From Cornus controversa (lineage: Eukaryota; Streptophyta; Magnoliopsida; Cornales; Cornaceae): a DNA stretch of 64,000 nucleotides. Both the position numbers and the translations under genes were made by a program. Positions 1 to 12,826 of this stretch are shown one piece after another (the first letter of the stretch is position 1; every line of letters begins with the position of its first letter). The stretch spans positions 120,531,033 through 120,595,032 of the forward strand of contig CM048845.1 of assembly GCA_026545225.1 (NCBI GenBank), in the 5' to 3' direction. Below the pieces are notes generated by a model. It was not told where the DNA came from. It worked only from the letters and a program-made list of their open reading frames with translations, and did no database searches.

Positions 1-364
1 TAACAGTGAGTTCTCCATGCATTTAATGTTAATTTTGATTGAATTTCATTTAAGGGTAAATTTGGCATAAAATATGAGGTATTTATGTAAATAAGTGACT
101 TTGTAAAAGTTAGAAAATATATTTCATATAAAGTGAAGGTATTTCGGTCCGTTCATACATTTTTTTGGATAGACTTCACAGAAATTTGGACGGAGGGGTG
201 CATTTGTAAAAGGTGCGCAAACCTTAGGAGAGCACGATGCAAAAATTTCAAAAAAATTTACTCAAGTATAATTAGGTGAAACCTCAGGAAAGTCATTGTA
301 TTTAACCCAAATCTAAAAGTAGAGGAGGATCAATTCTCTGCCCAGCCTGGGCATGCTATATAAG
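1..364. other. AT-rich sequence, no gene seen
   Basis: No open frame, RNA gene or repeat boundary that I can support. It precedes the first copy of the promoter-like unit. Confidence 0.5.
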
Positions 365-1360
365 CAACAAGTAAATCGGTTTGAAATAACAATATAATTT
401 GAGATTAAGGGGTTGAAGCAAAATTTTGAAATTAAAAAGTGTGCAGAGAAGGCATTTTGAGAGGGCATTAAAGAAGTCATTATCAAGAAAATAAATGACT
501 TAATTTTTTATTATAAAAAGAGAGGAGAAATTAGAAGAGGCCAAATTCTGCACGTGTGGCCTAGTAAATTAGGGTTAACTTGTGACAAATTGTAAATTTC
601 GAAAAACCTGGTTGCTTATTTGTAATTACAGTGTATACTTTATTTTTTATTACAAAGAACTCTCACAATGTTTTGAGAAAACTCAAACTCTCTATCTTTC
701 ACTTTAAAAGGAAAGGAGATATCTCTAGCCAAAGACCTTGATTAATTTTTGTGTTTAATTAACTTACACAATAAGCGTATTTCATCATTTTTTTCACAGG
801 GGAGGTAAAAGATTTGAAAAGGGACAATAATGACTAATGAGTGTTTGATTTCCTACTTGAAAAAGAAAAAAAAAACTCTAAAATTAGAACAAATTAACCA
901 GAACATGTTTAAATAATACGTAGAATGCAGTTTATTTATATTTTTCATAACATATTCATGCTCTTGCTAAAATAGTAAATACAACATTTTTTAAATCCTG
1001 CACTAGAAACACTAAGGCAATACTCTAAGCTAAAAATTGGCATGCAAAAGCAACACATTCTCTTGTTCATGCATAATTTACCCGTCATCTTTTTTATATT
1101 TTGTCTCATTCAACCATCTCTATGCAAAGTTTGTTTTGAGAGAATCTGATCATGTTCAAATATAAAAGATCAGTTGAAGCATTAATGCATATAACTCACA
1201 CCCAAACTCTATTCAATTTCGAAGTTACAGAAAATTTCAATCCATGATCTAGATTACGTAATACAGATGATATGGTGATTCCAATCCATATCTAGATTTT
1301 TAAGATATGTAAAAAAAAAAAAAAAAACTGACATATTGGTGAAAATTTAAAAAGTGATTA
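365..1360 (+). repeat. Promoter-like unit, copy A (3' part)
   Basis: This is the first of five diverged direct copies of a non-coding unit (A here, B 2850-5990, C 18420-19900, D 20170-23110, E 23540-25480). Shared blocks seen here in order are 'aatcggtttgaaataacaat', 'gcagagaaggcattttga', 'cattaaagaagtcattat', 'gaaacactaaggcaatactc', 'atgcaaaagcaacacattct' and 'atgcaaagtttgttttgaga'. A TATA-like box follows (1161), then a leader with 'gatatggtgattcc'. No open frame follows the leader. The upstream blocks of the unit (about 3120-3720 in copy B) are missing or lie left of the window. Confidence 0.6.
1161..1168 (+). promoter_or_regulatory. TATA-like box of unit copy A
   Basis: TATAAAAG stands at the position where copies B, C and D have TATAAAAAGG, after the conserved 'atgcaaagtttg' block. 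No coding sequence follows. Confidence 0.4.
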
Positions 1361-2849
1361 CAAATAATGTGTCGCTCGTTGATTACGGTGGTATTATATC
1401 ACCAGTAGATGGATTGATACTGCAGTCCTAAACTCACACGAAAGAGTTTAAAATGCTCATCTATGTAATTTATAAAGATAAATTTTTAGTAATTTTTATT
1501 AAATTTTTAAAGAATATTTAACACAACCATTGTGATTATTAATAATGTTCCATAATAATATTTTTATGAAATTAATAAATAAATTATTTAAGTGTTGTCT
1601 ACATAGTTATATATAAAAATTTATTTATGTGTTATTTTGTGATCAAATTTTATTATGTTATCTAATAAAATAAAGAGTTTTTGTTATTTAAATAAAAAAA
1701 AATAGCATTTATGTAAAAGGTTGGTTGGATGGGAAAATATTTTACTTATAAAAGATTTTTTCCTATTATATATGCAACCAAACACTGAAAAATGCAAAAA
1801 ATATTTTTCAAAAAAAGGTTTTACGTCGACACAGAATTTTGAACAAAAGTTCATTTTTCTTTGTAAAAGGGAAATAATAAATATCTTTTTTACCTCGACA
1901 AGAAACACACTTACACCCTCACTTTGGTCCCTACGGATAGGAGCAGGACTTGGGCGGGCCAAAGGATTAGCCCACGCCAAACTAAGGTTCTAACACCTCA
2001 ATCCGCGCCAAGTCCAAGTTTCAAGAAATCTGTCATATCTCAACCTGCAAGGGTTTCACGAGCTTCTGGGGTCATTATAAATTTTATTATAAAATTCAGA
2101 ATTTCAGGTTCCACCGGTTGCTTGGGTTGAAAAATCATTACCTAAAATCTACGAAAAATAAATTTGGACTTTAAATTTGAAACAAATCCAAGTACCATAT
2201 CTCAAATACTTTGCCCACATCTTAAAATTTTTGGACAGGACTCGGGTTGCTTGGGTTTGTCCCACCCCAACCTACAAGAACATAAATCTTCTACCTTCTA
2301 CTTTGAAAAGTGAGAAAATACTACGAGGCTACACTCTTTGATATTGCTTGTAATGGAAACACATGTTATCATATTATTCTTTACTAACTCTACTCACATT
2401 AATTTTGGTCTTCTTCTTTTTTATTATTACCTTCAAAGTGGAATGTGTCACTTTTCATGAATTAAATATCTCTTTTTGGACACGTCTAAATCATTTTAAC
2501 CGATTTTTTCTAATTTTATCTCTAATTTGTACTACACCAACTGAATATAATCATTTTTAATTATTTTATCCTTTTTACACTTACCACCACAAATCCATCC
2601 TAACATCCAAAATAGTATTGACTGTTGGTATGGCAATAGTGGTTTGTTCCCGGTGAATTAGTAAAAATTGATTGACTGCTAAAATGTGTTAGAATTTGGT
2701 CAGGGAAAACATGCCTTTATTAAACAAAGAAGGGACTCTTACAGATCTTACTAGTTACATTATTTTTACACATAATAATCATGACTTTTTCATTATTCTG
2801 ATTTCTGAGTTGTGAACATGAAACTATACAAAGCAATTTTTAAGTCATA
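1361..2849. other. AT-rich spacer between unit copies A and B
   Basis: Short random open frames only. A C-rich patch near 1930-2290 resembles scattered degenerate repeat sequence but shows no ends. No gene recognised. Confidence 0.5.
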
Positions 2850-5800
2850 GCTATTTTTAGCAAATATAATAGAGAAAAATCTTCAGACTCATTTTCCAGT
2901 CATAGGCAATTTGCCTATTTTTAGCAAATATAATATGGAAAAATCTTAAGACTAGTTTTTTGGCCCAGCGTGGATATATAAGCCTTTCGGGTCTGCCCAG
3001 TATTATATTTTGGCCCGTCTGCATTAAGACTATAACTCTCATCTTAAAAATTCTTTTTTATTTTGAAAAAAAAATTAAAAAATAGAAAACAAGAAAAGTA
3101 ACGCCTTAAACATGAGATTGGCTAATTTTACTTTAAATTTATTTGATTATGCAAAATATCTTCGTGGGTACTGGACTCAACTCGTAGTTATACTGGGCCA
3201 CAAAGCCCAAGGTCAGGCCCAACCAGGTGTATGAGAGAGTAGGAAGCCAGCATGCTACCAAAATTCGTGGATGGTATACTGCAGACAGTAAAAGGATTTT
3301 ACTGTGATCACTCTAAAAAGTCCACTATATCTTACTCAGTACATAAAAATTCTAGAGGAATTTAATTGTATGTGTACTTGATTAACAAAATATGGATGGT
3401 GGGGTTCTCAATTGAAACTCTCCTACCAAAAGTTGAGCAACTTAAATAGCTTTATGTCACCTGCCCAGAAAAAAAAAAATAATAATAATAGGGACCCCTG
3501 TGTCTAAAATCACATGTAAAGACATGTGGAGGTTGTTTGGGATAAACATCAAACAATTGCATGTTTGGGGACCCATAGGAATTTGGGGAAATGGGAATAA
3601 TGCTTTCCAGGTTATGGCTGATGATTGAGAGAGATTATGAATTGGGGAACATTGGTGCACATGGAAGGAGATGGGTTCATCAATTCATTGTCCCATGGTC
3701 CAGCCAGAGGCATGTAATGCTCATGGTTTATAGATTTGCTAATGGTTAATTGCTGCTCATTTTGTATGACTTATTTAGGGAGAAATTCACACATTTTCAT
3801 TTCAAGTTTAAAAAGAAATTTGGTCAAAATGTAGGAAATTCAAATACATGATTAAATGCAAATTTGATTGTTTGTTCAAATTCAGACCAATATATATATA
3901 TATATATATTTAACAAGTTTGACAGGTATGCACTGGGATGGAAAAATGGTACTTCATCTACAATCAGTTCTTGCTCAGATAACAAATTCAAACACATGTG
4001 ATCATTTGGTCAGGGACATATTGCAGTCGGGTTCTTTTGCAGCAATTTTCAGGGGGAAAACAAATTGAATATATTGCAAGCTAATCGGTTTGAAGTAACA
4101 ATATAACTTGAGATTAAGGAGCCGGGCAAAATTTTGAAATCAGAAGTGTGCCAAGAAGGCATTTTGAATGGGCATTAAAGAAGTCATTATATGGAAAATA
4201 AATGACTTTAAACGAAACTAAAAAAAACGAGGAGAAACAAAACTAAACGTGTTGGTTTGATTCTCACGAGGTCTAAAAGCATTTGTTGAAAAAAAATTAG
4301 AAAAAAAAAACTCACATTAGAGCAAATTAACGAGGACCGAATTCTAGTTAGTAGTGTTTTTTTATTTTGTGTTTTCGGTCCTGCTTAGAATGCAATTTAC
4401 TTATATATATATTTTTTATTGGCAAAAACTCACTCGTTTGTGTCTTCCTGGGACTCAGAAACTCACTCACCTGTTTGCCCCTTTGAGGGATTCAAACCCT
4501 CACCCCTCACATGGAGAGGTAGAGGAAATATTCGTGCTTTCGCTGAAATAGTAAATAAATTATTTTTAAAGCCCTTCAGCACAAACACTAAGGCAACATT
4601 CTAGCTAAAAATTGTCATGCAAAAGCAACACATTGTATTTTTCATGCATAATTTATCAGTCATACTTTTTATATTTTCGGGCACAGAATCACATCTATGC
4701 AAAGTTTGCTAGGGACAATCATACCTGGAGTGGTATAAAAAGGCGTAGGAATTTCAAATCTAGATCATAAAAAACATTACTGATGATTCCAATCCATATA
4801 ATATGGTGACTTTAATAAGATGTTGTCATCATAATATGTACACAAAAACAAGTGAGATATTGGAGAAAATTTATGAAATGTTATAAAGTAGGTTTTCAAT
4901 ATTCAATTCCTATTTGATTTAGAAACAGTTAGTTTTAGTTCGTTAGAATGACTTTAATAGCATTTGTTTTTTTCAAAACTCAAAAACTCTATTATAACCA
5001 TATTTACTCTGTCTAACCTTTGCCATTTCCATGGATTACAAATATTTTTTTTGGGAGATTTGGTAAAAGATGAGAATAGCTAAGAATCCTACAAGACAAA
5101 TAAAGGTGCTCGATAATGTTAACTTTTTCATTGGATTTGATTGATTAACGAGGATATCACTTTAATCATGTTTGGAAAGAAAGAGAAAGAAATTATTTTA
5201 ATAAATTTATCACTATATCCTTTCACATATAAAAGACTAAAATATAAGTGAGCGTAACACAAATATAAAAATTATGCTAAACATTATTTAAAGTTAAAAG
5301 TGACCGTCTGAACACAAAGAAAAGTTAAAGACAATAAAAGCATGGCTTAGGACGCATATGGTATTTTGACTTTGTCTTTTATAAAAATAAAGTAAAAAAA
5401 TAGAAAAGTTTCATTAAACTTTGTAACTCTTTCCTTTCATTTCTTCTAAATTTTTGGATATCGAACTTACTTATCATGTCTAATTTGTATCCATCCCAAT
5501 ATCTCAATTTCCTTTCTTTTCTTTTCAAAATTTTATACCAAACACAATATACCATTTTTGGGAGGATAACAAACTTATAATTTTTTTCTTCTTCTCTCTC
5601 CAACCAAAGTCGCCGCTGTAAGAGTGGATGAAATTTCGCAAGTTTTGAAAGTGTATGGGATATTTGGTGAATTACAAAAATTCTTGTAATTAGTTAAAAG
5701 AACTCACGAAAATTTTAAAAATCTTACAGAGAAGAACTCATGAAAATTTTAAAAATCTTATAGAAGATTCACTATGAATATTGAGAATTAAGTTTAACTG

Positions 5801-5990
5801 CAATTGGTTTTATATGTTTTTTATTGTCAAAATAAATTACATATATAAGATTCACTATAAATAGTAAGAATTAGGTTTACTTGCAATTAGTTTTATATGG
5901 TTTTTTTATTGTCAAAATAAATTGATACCAATTATTAAATTAGAGACATAGGACATAACTAGTACAGTACTATAATTGTTTCAATTAGAA
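2850..5990 (+). repeat. Promoter-like unit, copy B (most complete)
   Basis: Blocks in order: 'actgggccacaaagcccaag' (3191), the 'gtacttgattaacaaaatatgg' region (3375), 'gtgtctaaaatcacatgtaa' (3500), a purine-rich block with 'gagagagattatgaattggg' (3629), 'gcaagctaatcggtttgaag' (4075), 'atgcaaaagcaacacattgt' (4617), TATA (4734) and a leader. A tail shared with copy D follows ('ttattttaataaatttatca', 5191), then one shared with copy E ('taattagttaaaagaactca', 5690; 'gattcactatgaat', 5766). No exon-like frame is visible. It is the best empty-site reference for the insertions in copy D. Confidence 0.65.
4734..4743 (+). promoter_or_regulatory. TATA box of unit copy B
   Basis: TATAAAAAGG, identical to the boxes in copies C and D and in the same context. 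Inferred core promoter of a lost or unrecognised gene. Confidence 0.5.
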
Positions 5991-6188
5991 AGACAATATA
6001 GGGGAAAATATAACCGACAGAGTTGTGAATCTAGTTCAAATTTTATCATCTTAATAAAAATTTGTAATTTTTTTTTTTAATCCCGTCAAGAAACCAACTC
6101 ACTTAATCTGTCCCTGTCTAAATTTCAATTATTAACCTTCTATTTTAAAAAATAAAAAGGGTAGATATCATTGACACCTTTGAGTCTG

Positions 6189-6577
6189 TGTTAGACGGTT
6201 TTTATTTGGTATGTGGCCCGTGTGTCACATCAGTTATTGCTACATAATGGTAATGGGTTGTCCCATTTTTTTTACTGAAAATACTAGGGTGCAAATACTA
6301 GGTTGCCTAATCTCACAAAAATGAAAGTATCGTATGTTTTTCAGAGAATCTGTCTTCCATCACTTTGAGACATAAGGGTTGGAGAGATTAGAAGGCTTCA
6401 AGAAATATTGCAATATTATCATCAGTGTTTAAATATTGAAATTCAAAAGTGTCATCATATTTGCATCGGGAAGAACTACCACTCACATGCATTTGGGTGT
6501 TTCTGAAGTTATTATCAAATTAAAAACTATCGCCGGAGGTATGTTCGATATTCTTCTGCATTTAAGTTTATCTTTCA
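6189..6577 (+). repeat. 5' LTR of Copia element
   Basis: Begins TGTTAGACGG and ends TCTTTCA, two bases before the primer-binding site. Compared with the 3' LTR it lacks about 40 bp that include the 'ggtatatacagtgag' promoter-like segment, so it probably cannot drive transcription. Confidence 0.85.
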
Positions 6578-6579
6578 TT

Positions 6580-6591
6580 TGGTATCAGAGC
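6580..6591 (+). other. Primer-binding site (tRNA-iMet)
   Basis: TGGTATCAGAGC is the complement of the 3' end of plant initiator-methionine tRNA, the usual primer of plant Copia elements. Confidence 0.92.
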
Positions 6592-7252
6592 ATAAAAAAC
6601 TCCAATTTGGTATTGATTTGAATTGATATGATATTATGAATGTTTTTCAAGATTAAAATGTGAAAACCATGTGAAGTTTTTACTGCTTCTATACATGATT
6701 TAAACTCATATTATTGACATGCCAGAATATATTATATTTAAATACATTTATTGTGATTATTGATTCTATATAAAAAAATATCTCTTTCTAGAATAAATAT
6801 TCATAATTATTTGATATTCATGATCTCTCTAAAATATGTATGATATTGCAGTGAACTACTTGTAGATGTTCACTATTTGGAGTATCCTACACGTTTATAT
6901 ATGGATAATGTATTTTATTTTTTAGTGCCTATTAATACTGTTATTATAAAGTTAATACATTTTGTCTGATTCTAGAATAGCCAAAGTATCATGAATCTTG
7001 AAAAATGTAAATCAAGTTTAAAATTAACCATGGAGAAGGTGACTTGGCCCTACAGGGAGGTGACTTATAAGGTTAATTGTAATGGAATTATCTATGAAAC
7101 ATATATTGGTTTAGAAATATTCTAAATGTCACAGGTATAGAGTTTTCTATTTTAATATCTTAAATTTAATAATTTTGTTATAAAAGATAGTTTTACAAAT
7201 CAATAGTGTGTTATAGCTATTACTCAGACGACGGTTACAATGATGCAATGAT

Positions 7253-8150
7253 TTGTTTCTGGAACATTTAACGTGGGTTGAATTTCTAATATATTATTGT
7301 TTTCATTACACGTTAGTAAGAAGCTTTATTAATTTTGCAGCTATTTCATCTACCTATTTATCGAAGGAATTATCACATATCCCGTTTCTGAATGGTGACA
7401 ATTATAAAGATTGGAAGGAGAAAATTGTTCTTACGTTAGGGTGCATAGATCTTGATTTGGCTATCTGTGTGGAAAAACTCCTTTTTCCATTGAAACTAGT
7501 AAGCCAGCTGAGAAAGTATCATATGAACGATAGGAGCGATCTAACTACTTGAGTTTGATGCTTATTACGAAAAAGTATTCAGGGATCCATTCCAGACAAC
7601 ACTAAAGTGAAGGAATACATTCAATTTATTGAGGAACAATTTGCAAGTTCTGATAAGACTCTAGTGGGTACCCAAATGAAAGAATTGTCATCTATGAATT
7701 ATAATGGTACTTCAGGAGTGGGTGAGCACATCATAGACATCATAGAAATGAGAGACATTGCAGCACAACTAAAGTTTTTTGAGATTGAGATTACAGAGTC
7801 ATTTCTTGTCCATTTCATACTCAACTCTCTTCCACATCAATTTGGACCATTTAAGATTTCTTATAACACACATAAAGATAAATGATCAATTAATGACTTA
7901 CAGATCATGTGTGTTCAAGAGGAAGGGAGGTTGAAACAGGAGGGTCTCGAAATTGTCCATCTAGTCTCTCATGGAAAATGGAAGAATTCGCATAAAGGGG
8001 AGAGTTCTTCTAACAATGAGAAGAATAAGAAACTGTCAGCTATTAAATTTGACAATAAAGACTCTATCAGGTGTTTTTTCTACAAAAATATAAGACATTT
8101 TAAAAGAGAATGCAAGAAGTTTCAAACTTGGCTTGAAAAGAAAGGTAATC
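7253..8150 (+). pseudogene. Copia gag remnant
   Basis: Capsid-like sequence starts with 'IPFLNGDNYKDWKEKI' (about 7378), typical of plant Copia gag. It continues in another frame from 7607 ('SSDKTLVGTQMKELSSMNYNG', a UBN2-like region) and again from 7907. Stops at about 7550 and 7882 break it. The zinc knuckle near 8072-8113 reads CFFYKNIRHFKREC. The second cysteine of the CX2CX4HX4C pattern is replaced by tyrosine, so nucleic-acid binding is presumably lost. Confidence 0.85.
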
Positions 8151-9540
8151 TCATTTCATTAGTATGTTATAAATCTAATATGATTTGTATTAGTAATAAT
8201 ACTTGGTGGATTGATTCTGGTTCTTCAATCCATGTTGCCAATACTATCCAGGGTTTTCTAAACCAAAGGAATCTAATAGAAAGTGAACATTGCATCTATG
8301 CAGGAAACCAGATGCGTTCACATGTGGAAGCTGTTGGAACCTTTGGACTTGTTTTACAAACTGGCTTTGTTTTAGACTTGGAAAAGTCCTTTTATATTCC
8401 ATCATTTTCTATAAACTTAATTTCTATTTCCAGACTTTAACCTTTGGATTTTTCGTTCAGTTTTTGTGACCATTCTGTAACCTTGTTTAAAAACTCTGTT
8501 ATTGTTGGTATTGGCCTTCCAGATGATGGTTTTTATAAATTATGTCTAGATCCAGTTTGTGATTTTAATCTTTTTACTACAACCAAAAGTATTGGCATAA
8601 AAATAAGTATTATGAATGAAACATCATCTATGTTGTGCCATAGGAGATTGGAACATATCTCCATAGAGAGACTTAAGAGATTGGTGAATGAAGGGGTCTT
8701 CCACACTCTTGATTTCTCCGACTCTGGTACTTGTGTGGACTATATTAAGGGAAAACAGACCAACAAGACCAAGAATGGTGCCAAGAGGAGTTCTAACACT
8801 TTAGAAATCATACCTACTGACATTTGTGGACCTTTTCCTACACCATGTCTAAATAGTCAGAAATACTTCATCACCTTTATAAATGATCACACACGATATA
8901 TGTATATCTATCTTCTATTTGAGAAGGTTGAAACATTAAATATTTTTAATGCCTATAAGGTGGAATTAGAGAAACAAACAGATAAAGTAATTAAAATTAT
9001 AAGATCAGATAGAGGTGTGGAGTACTATGGCAAATACACGGGAACAGGACAAAAGTCAGGTCCATTTGCAAAATTCCTTAAGGAACATGAAATTGTTGCA
9101 CAATATACGATGCCTGGCTCATGCACCATATCAGAATGGTATAGCTAAAAGAAGGAATCGTACTTTAATGGACATGGTAAGGAGTATGCTTAGCAACTCC
9201 AATCTCCCATTATTTTTGTAGAGTGAGACCTTAAAAACTGTTGTGTACATCTTAAACACGGTTCCCACTAAAGCAGTTCCTAAAACTCCTTTTGAGTTGT
9301 AGAATGGTTGGAAACCAAGTTTAAGGCATGTACATATTTGGGGTGTCCAATTGAGGTTAGATTATATAATTCATAAGAGAGAAAATTGGATCCAAGAATA
9401 GTTAGTGGTTTTTTCATTGGCTATGCAGATCAATCCAAAGGATGTAACTTTTATTATCCTACTCATAATATGAAAATAGTTGAAGCAAGAAATCCAAAAT
9501 TTCTAGAGGATGACAACATTAATGGGAGTGCACAAACTCA
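8151..9540 (+). pseudogene. Copia protease and integrase remnant
   Basis: The protease active site WWIDSGSS is at about 8203. A stop near 8440 separates it from the pre-integrase and integrase region, which has the His motif (CHRRLEH), the first catalytic Asp (TDICGPF), then NDHTRY and RSDRGVEYYGKY near 9005. A frameshift at about 9120 moves the rest ('KRRNRTLMDMVRSML') to another frame. 'FFIGYADQSKGCNFYYP' near 9406 is the integrase C-terminal region. Non-functional. Confidence 0.85.
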
Positions 9541-9789
9541 AAGTTAAACCTTTGAGGAAATGCAGGATCTAGTATCTACACCTGTAATTACATCAAAGTT
9601 TGTTGTTTTTCAAGATGTTTCACAAAATGTCATTGAGGAAGAATAACCAATTCAAACCTTGCCACTCAATGAAGAACCAATTGTCATGGAGGGCGATATT
9701 CAACAATCTCAAAAATGAGGTTATTGATATCCCATTAAGGCTCTAAAGAAAGAAAAATTATGATTTCTTCAAATTATTCACTTATAAGA

Positions 9790-11258
9790 ATCTGACTGTG
9801 ACATTGGTATTGAGAATGATCCAATTACGTTTTCACAAGTCATGAGTGGCGATAAATCCATATTTTGGTATGATGCTATGAAGGATGAGATGAATTATAT
9901 GGCTAGCAATGAAGTTTGGGATCTTATCGAATTACCTAAAGAAGTTAAGGTCATTGGCTGTAAACGAATCTATAAGACCAAAAGGGACTCAAATGGTAAT
10001 ATAGAAAGATAGACTTGTAGCCAAAGGATGTATTCAAAAGGAAGACATAGATTACACATTCTCTCCAGTTTCAAAGAAGGACTCATTTAGAATAATCATG
10101 GCATTAGTAACTCAATATAACTTAGAGCAACATCAAATAGATGTGAAAATGACATTTCTCAATAGAGATTTAAAGGAAGAGATTTACATGGCTCAACTTG
10201 AAGGATTTGGTTTAGATAAGAAAAGTCACTTGGTTTGTAAACTAACGAAATTCATATACGGACTGAAACAGACTTCCCGTCAATGGTATATAAAGTTTCA
10301 CAATGTGATATCTTCTTTTGGTTTTGAAGAGATTATTGTTGATCATTGTATATACCTCAAGATCAGTGGGAGCAAATTCATTTTTCTAGTCTTATATGTG
10401 AATGTTATTCTATTTTTCAGTAATGACTTAGGTTTACTACAAAAAACAAAAATGTTTCTCTCTCAAAACTTTGATATGAAGGATATGAGTGAAGCCTTTT
10501 ATGTCATTGGCATAGAGATTCATAGAGACAGATTTCAAGGGACATTAGGATTGTCTCAGAAAGCCTGCATAAATAAAGTATTAGAGAGATTTAGAATGCA
10601 AAATTGTGTATCTGGTGTAGCACCTATTGTCAAAGGTGACAAATTTAGTCTAAATCAATGTCCAAGAAATGATATAGAAAGGGAACAGATGAAAAACATT
10701 TCTTATCCCTCTGCAGTTGGAAATTTGATGTATGTTCAAGTCTATACTAGACCGGACATAGCATTTGCAGTTGGCATGTTAGGTAGATATCAAAGTAATC
10801 CAAGCATGGATCATTGGAGAGCTGTAAAGAAAGTGTTACGTTATCTTCAAGGAACTAAAGAGTACATGCTTACATATAGACGATCCGATCATTTAGAAGT
10901 GATTGGTTATTCAGATTCAAACTTTGCTTGTTGTGTTAACTCTAGAAAGTCAACGTTAGGTTATGTGTTCCTTCTAGCAGGAGGAGCAATATCTTGGAGA
11001 AGCACAAAGCGGTCTTTAACTGCTTCTTCAATTATGGATGTAGAGTTTGTAGTGTGTTTTGAGGCAACATCACAGGCTATATGGTTACGAAATTTCATTA
11101 CAGGGCTTAGAGCTGTTGACTCTATTTCTAGGCCAATGAGGATTTTCTGTGACAATTCTACTGCAGTATTCTTCTCTAAGAATAAAAAAAGTGGCAGTCA
11201 AAGTAAACACATCGATATAAAGTACTTTGTTGTTAGAGAACGTGTTGGTAATAATTGA
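9790..11258 (+). pseudogene. Copia reverse transcriptase and RNase H remnant
   Basis: N-terminal reverse transcriptase sequence ('WYDAMKDEMNYMASNEVWDL') appears at about 9868. A stop near 10010 interrupts it, and a long open stretch from 10098 carries 'QIDVKMTFLNRDLKEEIYM', 'YGLKQTSRQWY' and the catalytic box as YVNVILFF instead of YVDD. The RNase H domain follows, with YSDS, the conserved Glu in 'DVEFV', 'CDNSTAVFFSKN' and 'SKHIDIKY'. The open frame of 386 codons is a relic and not a host gene. Confidence 0.9.
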
Positions 11259-11764
11259 GCACATCAACACTGGAGTTGTGTAAAGATCACATAATGCATA
11301 TGGGACTGTTTAGTCTCTTTTTTAGATAAAGTGTTATTGATTATTATATGCATTTGGTCATCTTTGAACTATTGTGTATTGCAACACTTAATTAATTTAT
11401 AGTTTTATGTCTTCATTTGGTTGTATACATAAAGTTTGAGAATGACAAATGGTTATTTTGGACATTATGTTAGACCCGAATGAGCATTTGATAACATATT
11501 CATAAGGATTACATACTATATAAGGCACTCATTAAGAGATAGAAAATGACATTGTAATACATGGAATGGGATACTTGTATATAAAGTATTTTTCGTCATG
11601 ATTCGTGCATTGACTACTCTTAATTGAACATAGTGATGTTAACCAACTGAAAGGGGTTATTTATGGCCATATATAAGTAGTTGAAACACCCATTAAGTTT
11701 ATTGTTAATATGGGCCAAATGGGAGAAAGTGTCTTCTAGAAAGACATGTGTGGCTCATGCGTCA

Positions 11765-11774
11765 AGTGAGAGAA
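11765..11774 (+). other. Polypurine tract
   Basis: AGTGAGAGAA lies immediately before the 3' LTR start (TGTTAG). It is the second-strand primer site. Confidence 0.7.
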
Positions 11775-12203
11775 TGTTAGATGGTTTTTATTTGGTATGT
11801 GGCCCATGTGTCACATCAATTACCACTACATAGTGGTAATGGGTGGTTTATTAACTGTCCCCTTTTTTCGGGCTAACTGCCTATTGATGGGAGAGGTATA
11901 TACAGTGAGTGAAAATACTTGGGTCCCTAATCTCATAACAATGAAAGTCTCATATGTTTTTCAGAGAGCATGTGTTCCATCACTTTGAGACATAAGGGTT
12001 GGAAGGATTAGAAGGCTTCAACAAACATTGCAATATTATCATCAGCTTCTGGATATTGAAGTTGAAGGCTTCTAATGCCTTATTGTCAACATATTTTCAT
12101 CTCGAATGACTACCACTCATTTGCATTTGGGTGTTTCTGAAGGTATTGTCAAATTAAAAACTATGGCCTTCGATCTTCTTCCGCATTTAAGTTTTATCTT
12201 TCA
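11775..12203 (+). repeat. 3' LTR of Copia element
   Basis: Begins TGTTAGATGG and ends TCTTTCA. It is the longer LTR and keeps 'ggtatatacagtgag' (about 11896), the likely promoter region absent from the 5' LTR. Confidence 0.87.
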
Positions 12204-12550
12204 ATTTGGACTTATAACACACAGAGACAAACTTTGCTTAAATCGTGTATAGACATATCTGACACCATACAAAGAGACTTGCATGCCCTTTTGACTTTGT
12301 AAATGACATATTTAACCTTTAAAATTACATAAAATACCAAAATACCCTAACACACACTCTCTTTCTCTTCTTTTTCCTTTTCTCTCCTTTATCTCTCTTC
12401 CAACCTAAAATACCTGAAACTAGGCATTGTGAATCTACCAAATATGTTAAGAAAATTGCACTATTGATTGATTTGACATCATTTCTTCCATACTTGATTA
12501 TTTCATAATTTCAACATCATGGGTTGTTTACAATATCCTTTCAACATTCA

Positions 12551-12711
12551 TTTTGTTGCAGCTTGGGGATGGATTAGTATATGAAGTTGTAGATGGTTCA
12601 AATGTCTTTCCCCATTTCTATGGCCCATCTCGGAGTTATAGTCCTCTTCCTTTGGATACGGTTACAAAAGCAGAGAAATTGACTTTAGCTAGTTTAGTTG
12701 TAGTTTGCTAA
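12551..12711 (+). pseudogene. Captured exon of a DUF952-type gene, with its intron acceptor
   Basis: A polypyrimidine tract and acceptor 'ttttgttgcag' end at 12561. From 12562 the frame is open for 49 codons to TAA at 12711. It reads LGDGLVYEVVDGSNVFPHFY and then GPSRSYSPLPLDTVTKAEKL. The YE..G...FPH.YGP..L..V core is, from my knowledge of the family, that of DUF952 proteins, small conserved proteins of unknown biochemical role. Upstream AT-rich sequence (about 12420-12550) looks like the accompanying intron. The final residues ('TLASLVVVC') probably no longer follow the parent gene. It lies inside Mutator-like element M1, so I read it as transduplicated genomic DNA and not a working gene. 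The parent is not in this window. Confidence 0.72.
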
Positions 12712-12793
12712 ATTAAACAGTTAAAAGGTTTTGTCACTCAGCTTTGTGCCTCTATTTGTTGTTTTTATTTAGTTTTACTTCTAAATCGAGTAA

Positions 12794-12826
<33 letters not shown>

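Larger units (their letters stand above)
6189..12203 (+). mobile_element. Ty1/Copia LTR retrotransposon, complete but inactive
   Basis: LTRs at 6189-6577 and 11775-12203, an initiator-Met tRNA primer site, a polypurine tract, and the order gag-protease-integrase-reverse transcriptase-RNase H define a Copia element. Every coding module carries stops or frameshifts. The reverse transcriptase has YVNV where the family has the catalytic YVDD. The flanks GTCTG (6184-6188) and ATTTG (12204-12208) match at three of five positions, with two transitions, as expected of a decayed 5-bp target duplication. It sits inside the left terminal repeat of Mutator-like element M1, so it is the younger insertion. 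It is old itself, since its LTRs differ by substitutions and a block deletion. Confidence 0.93.
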
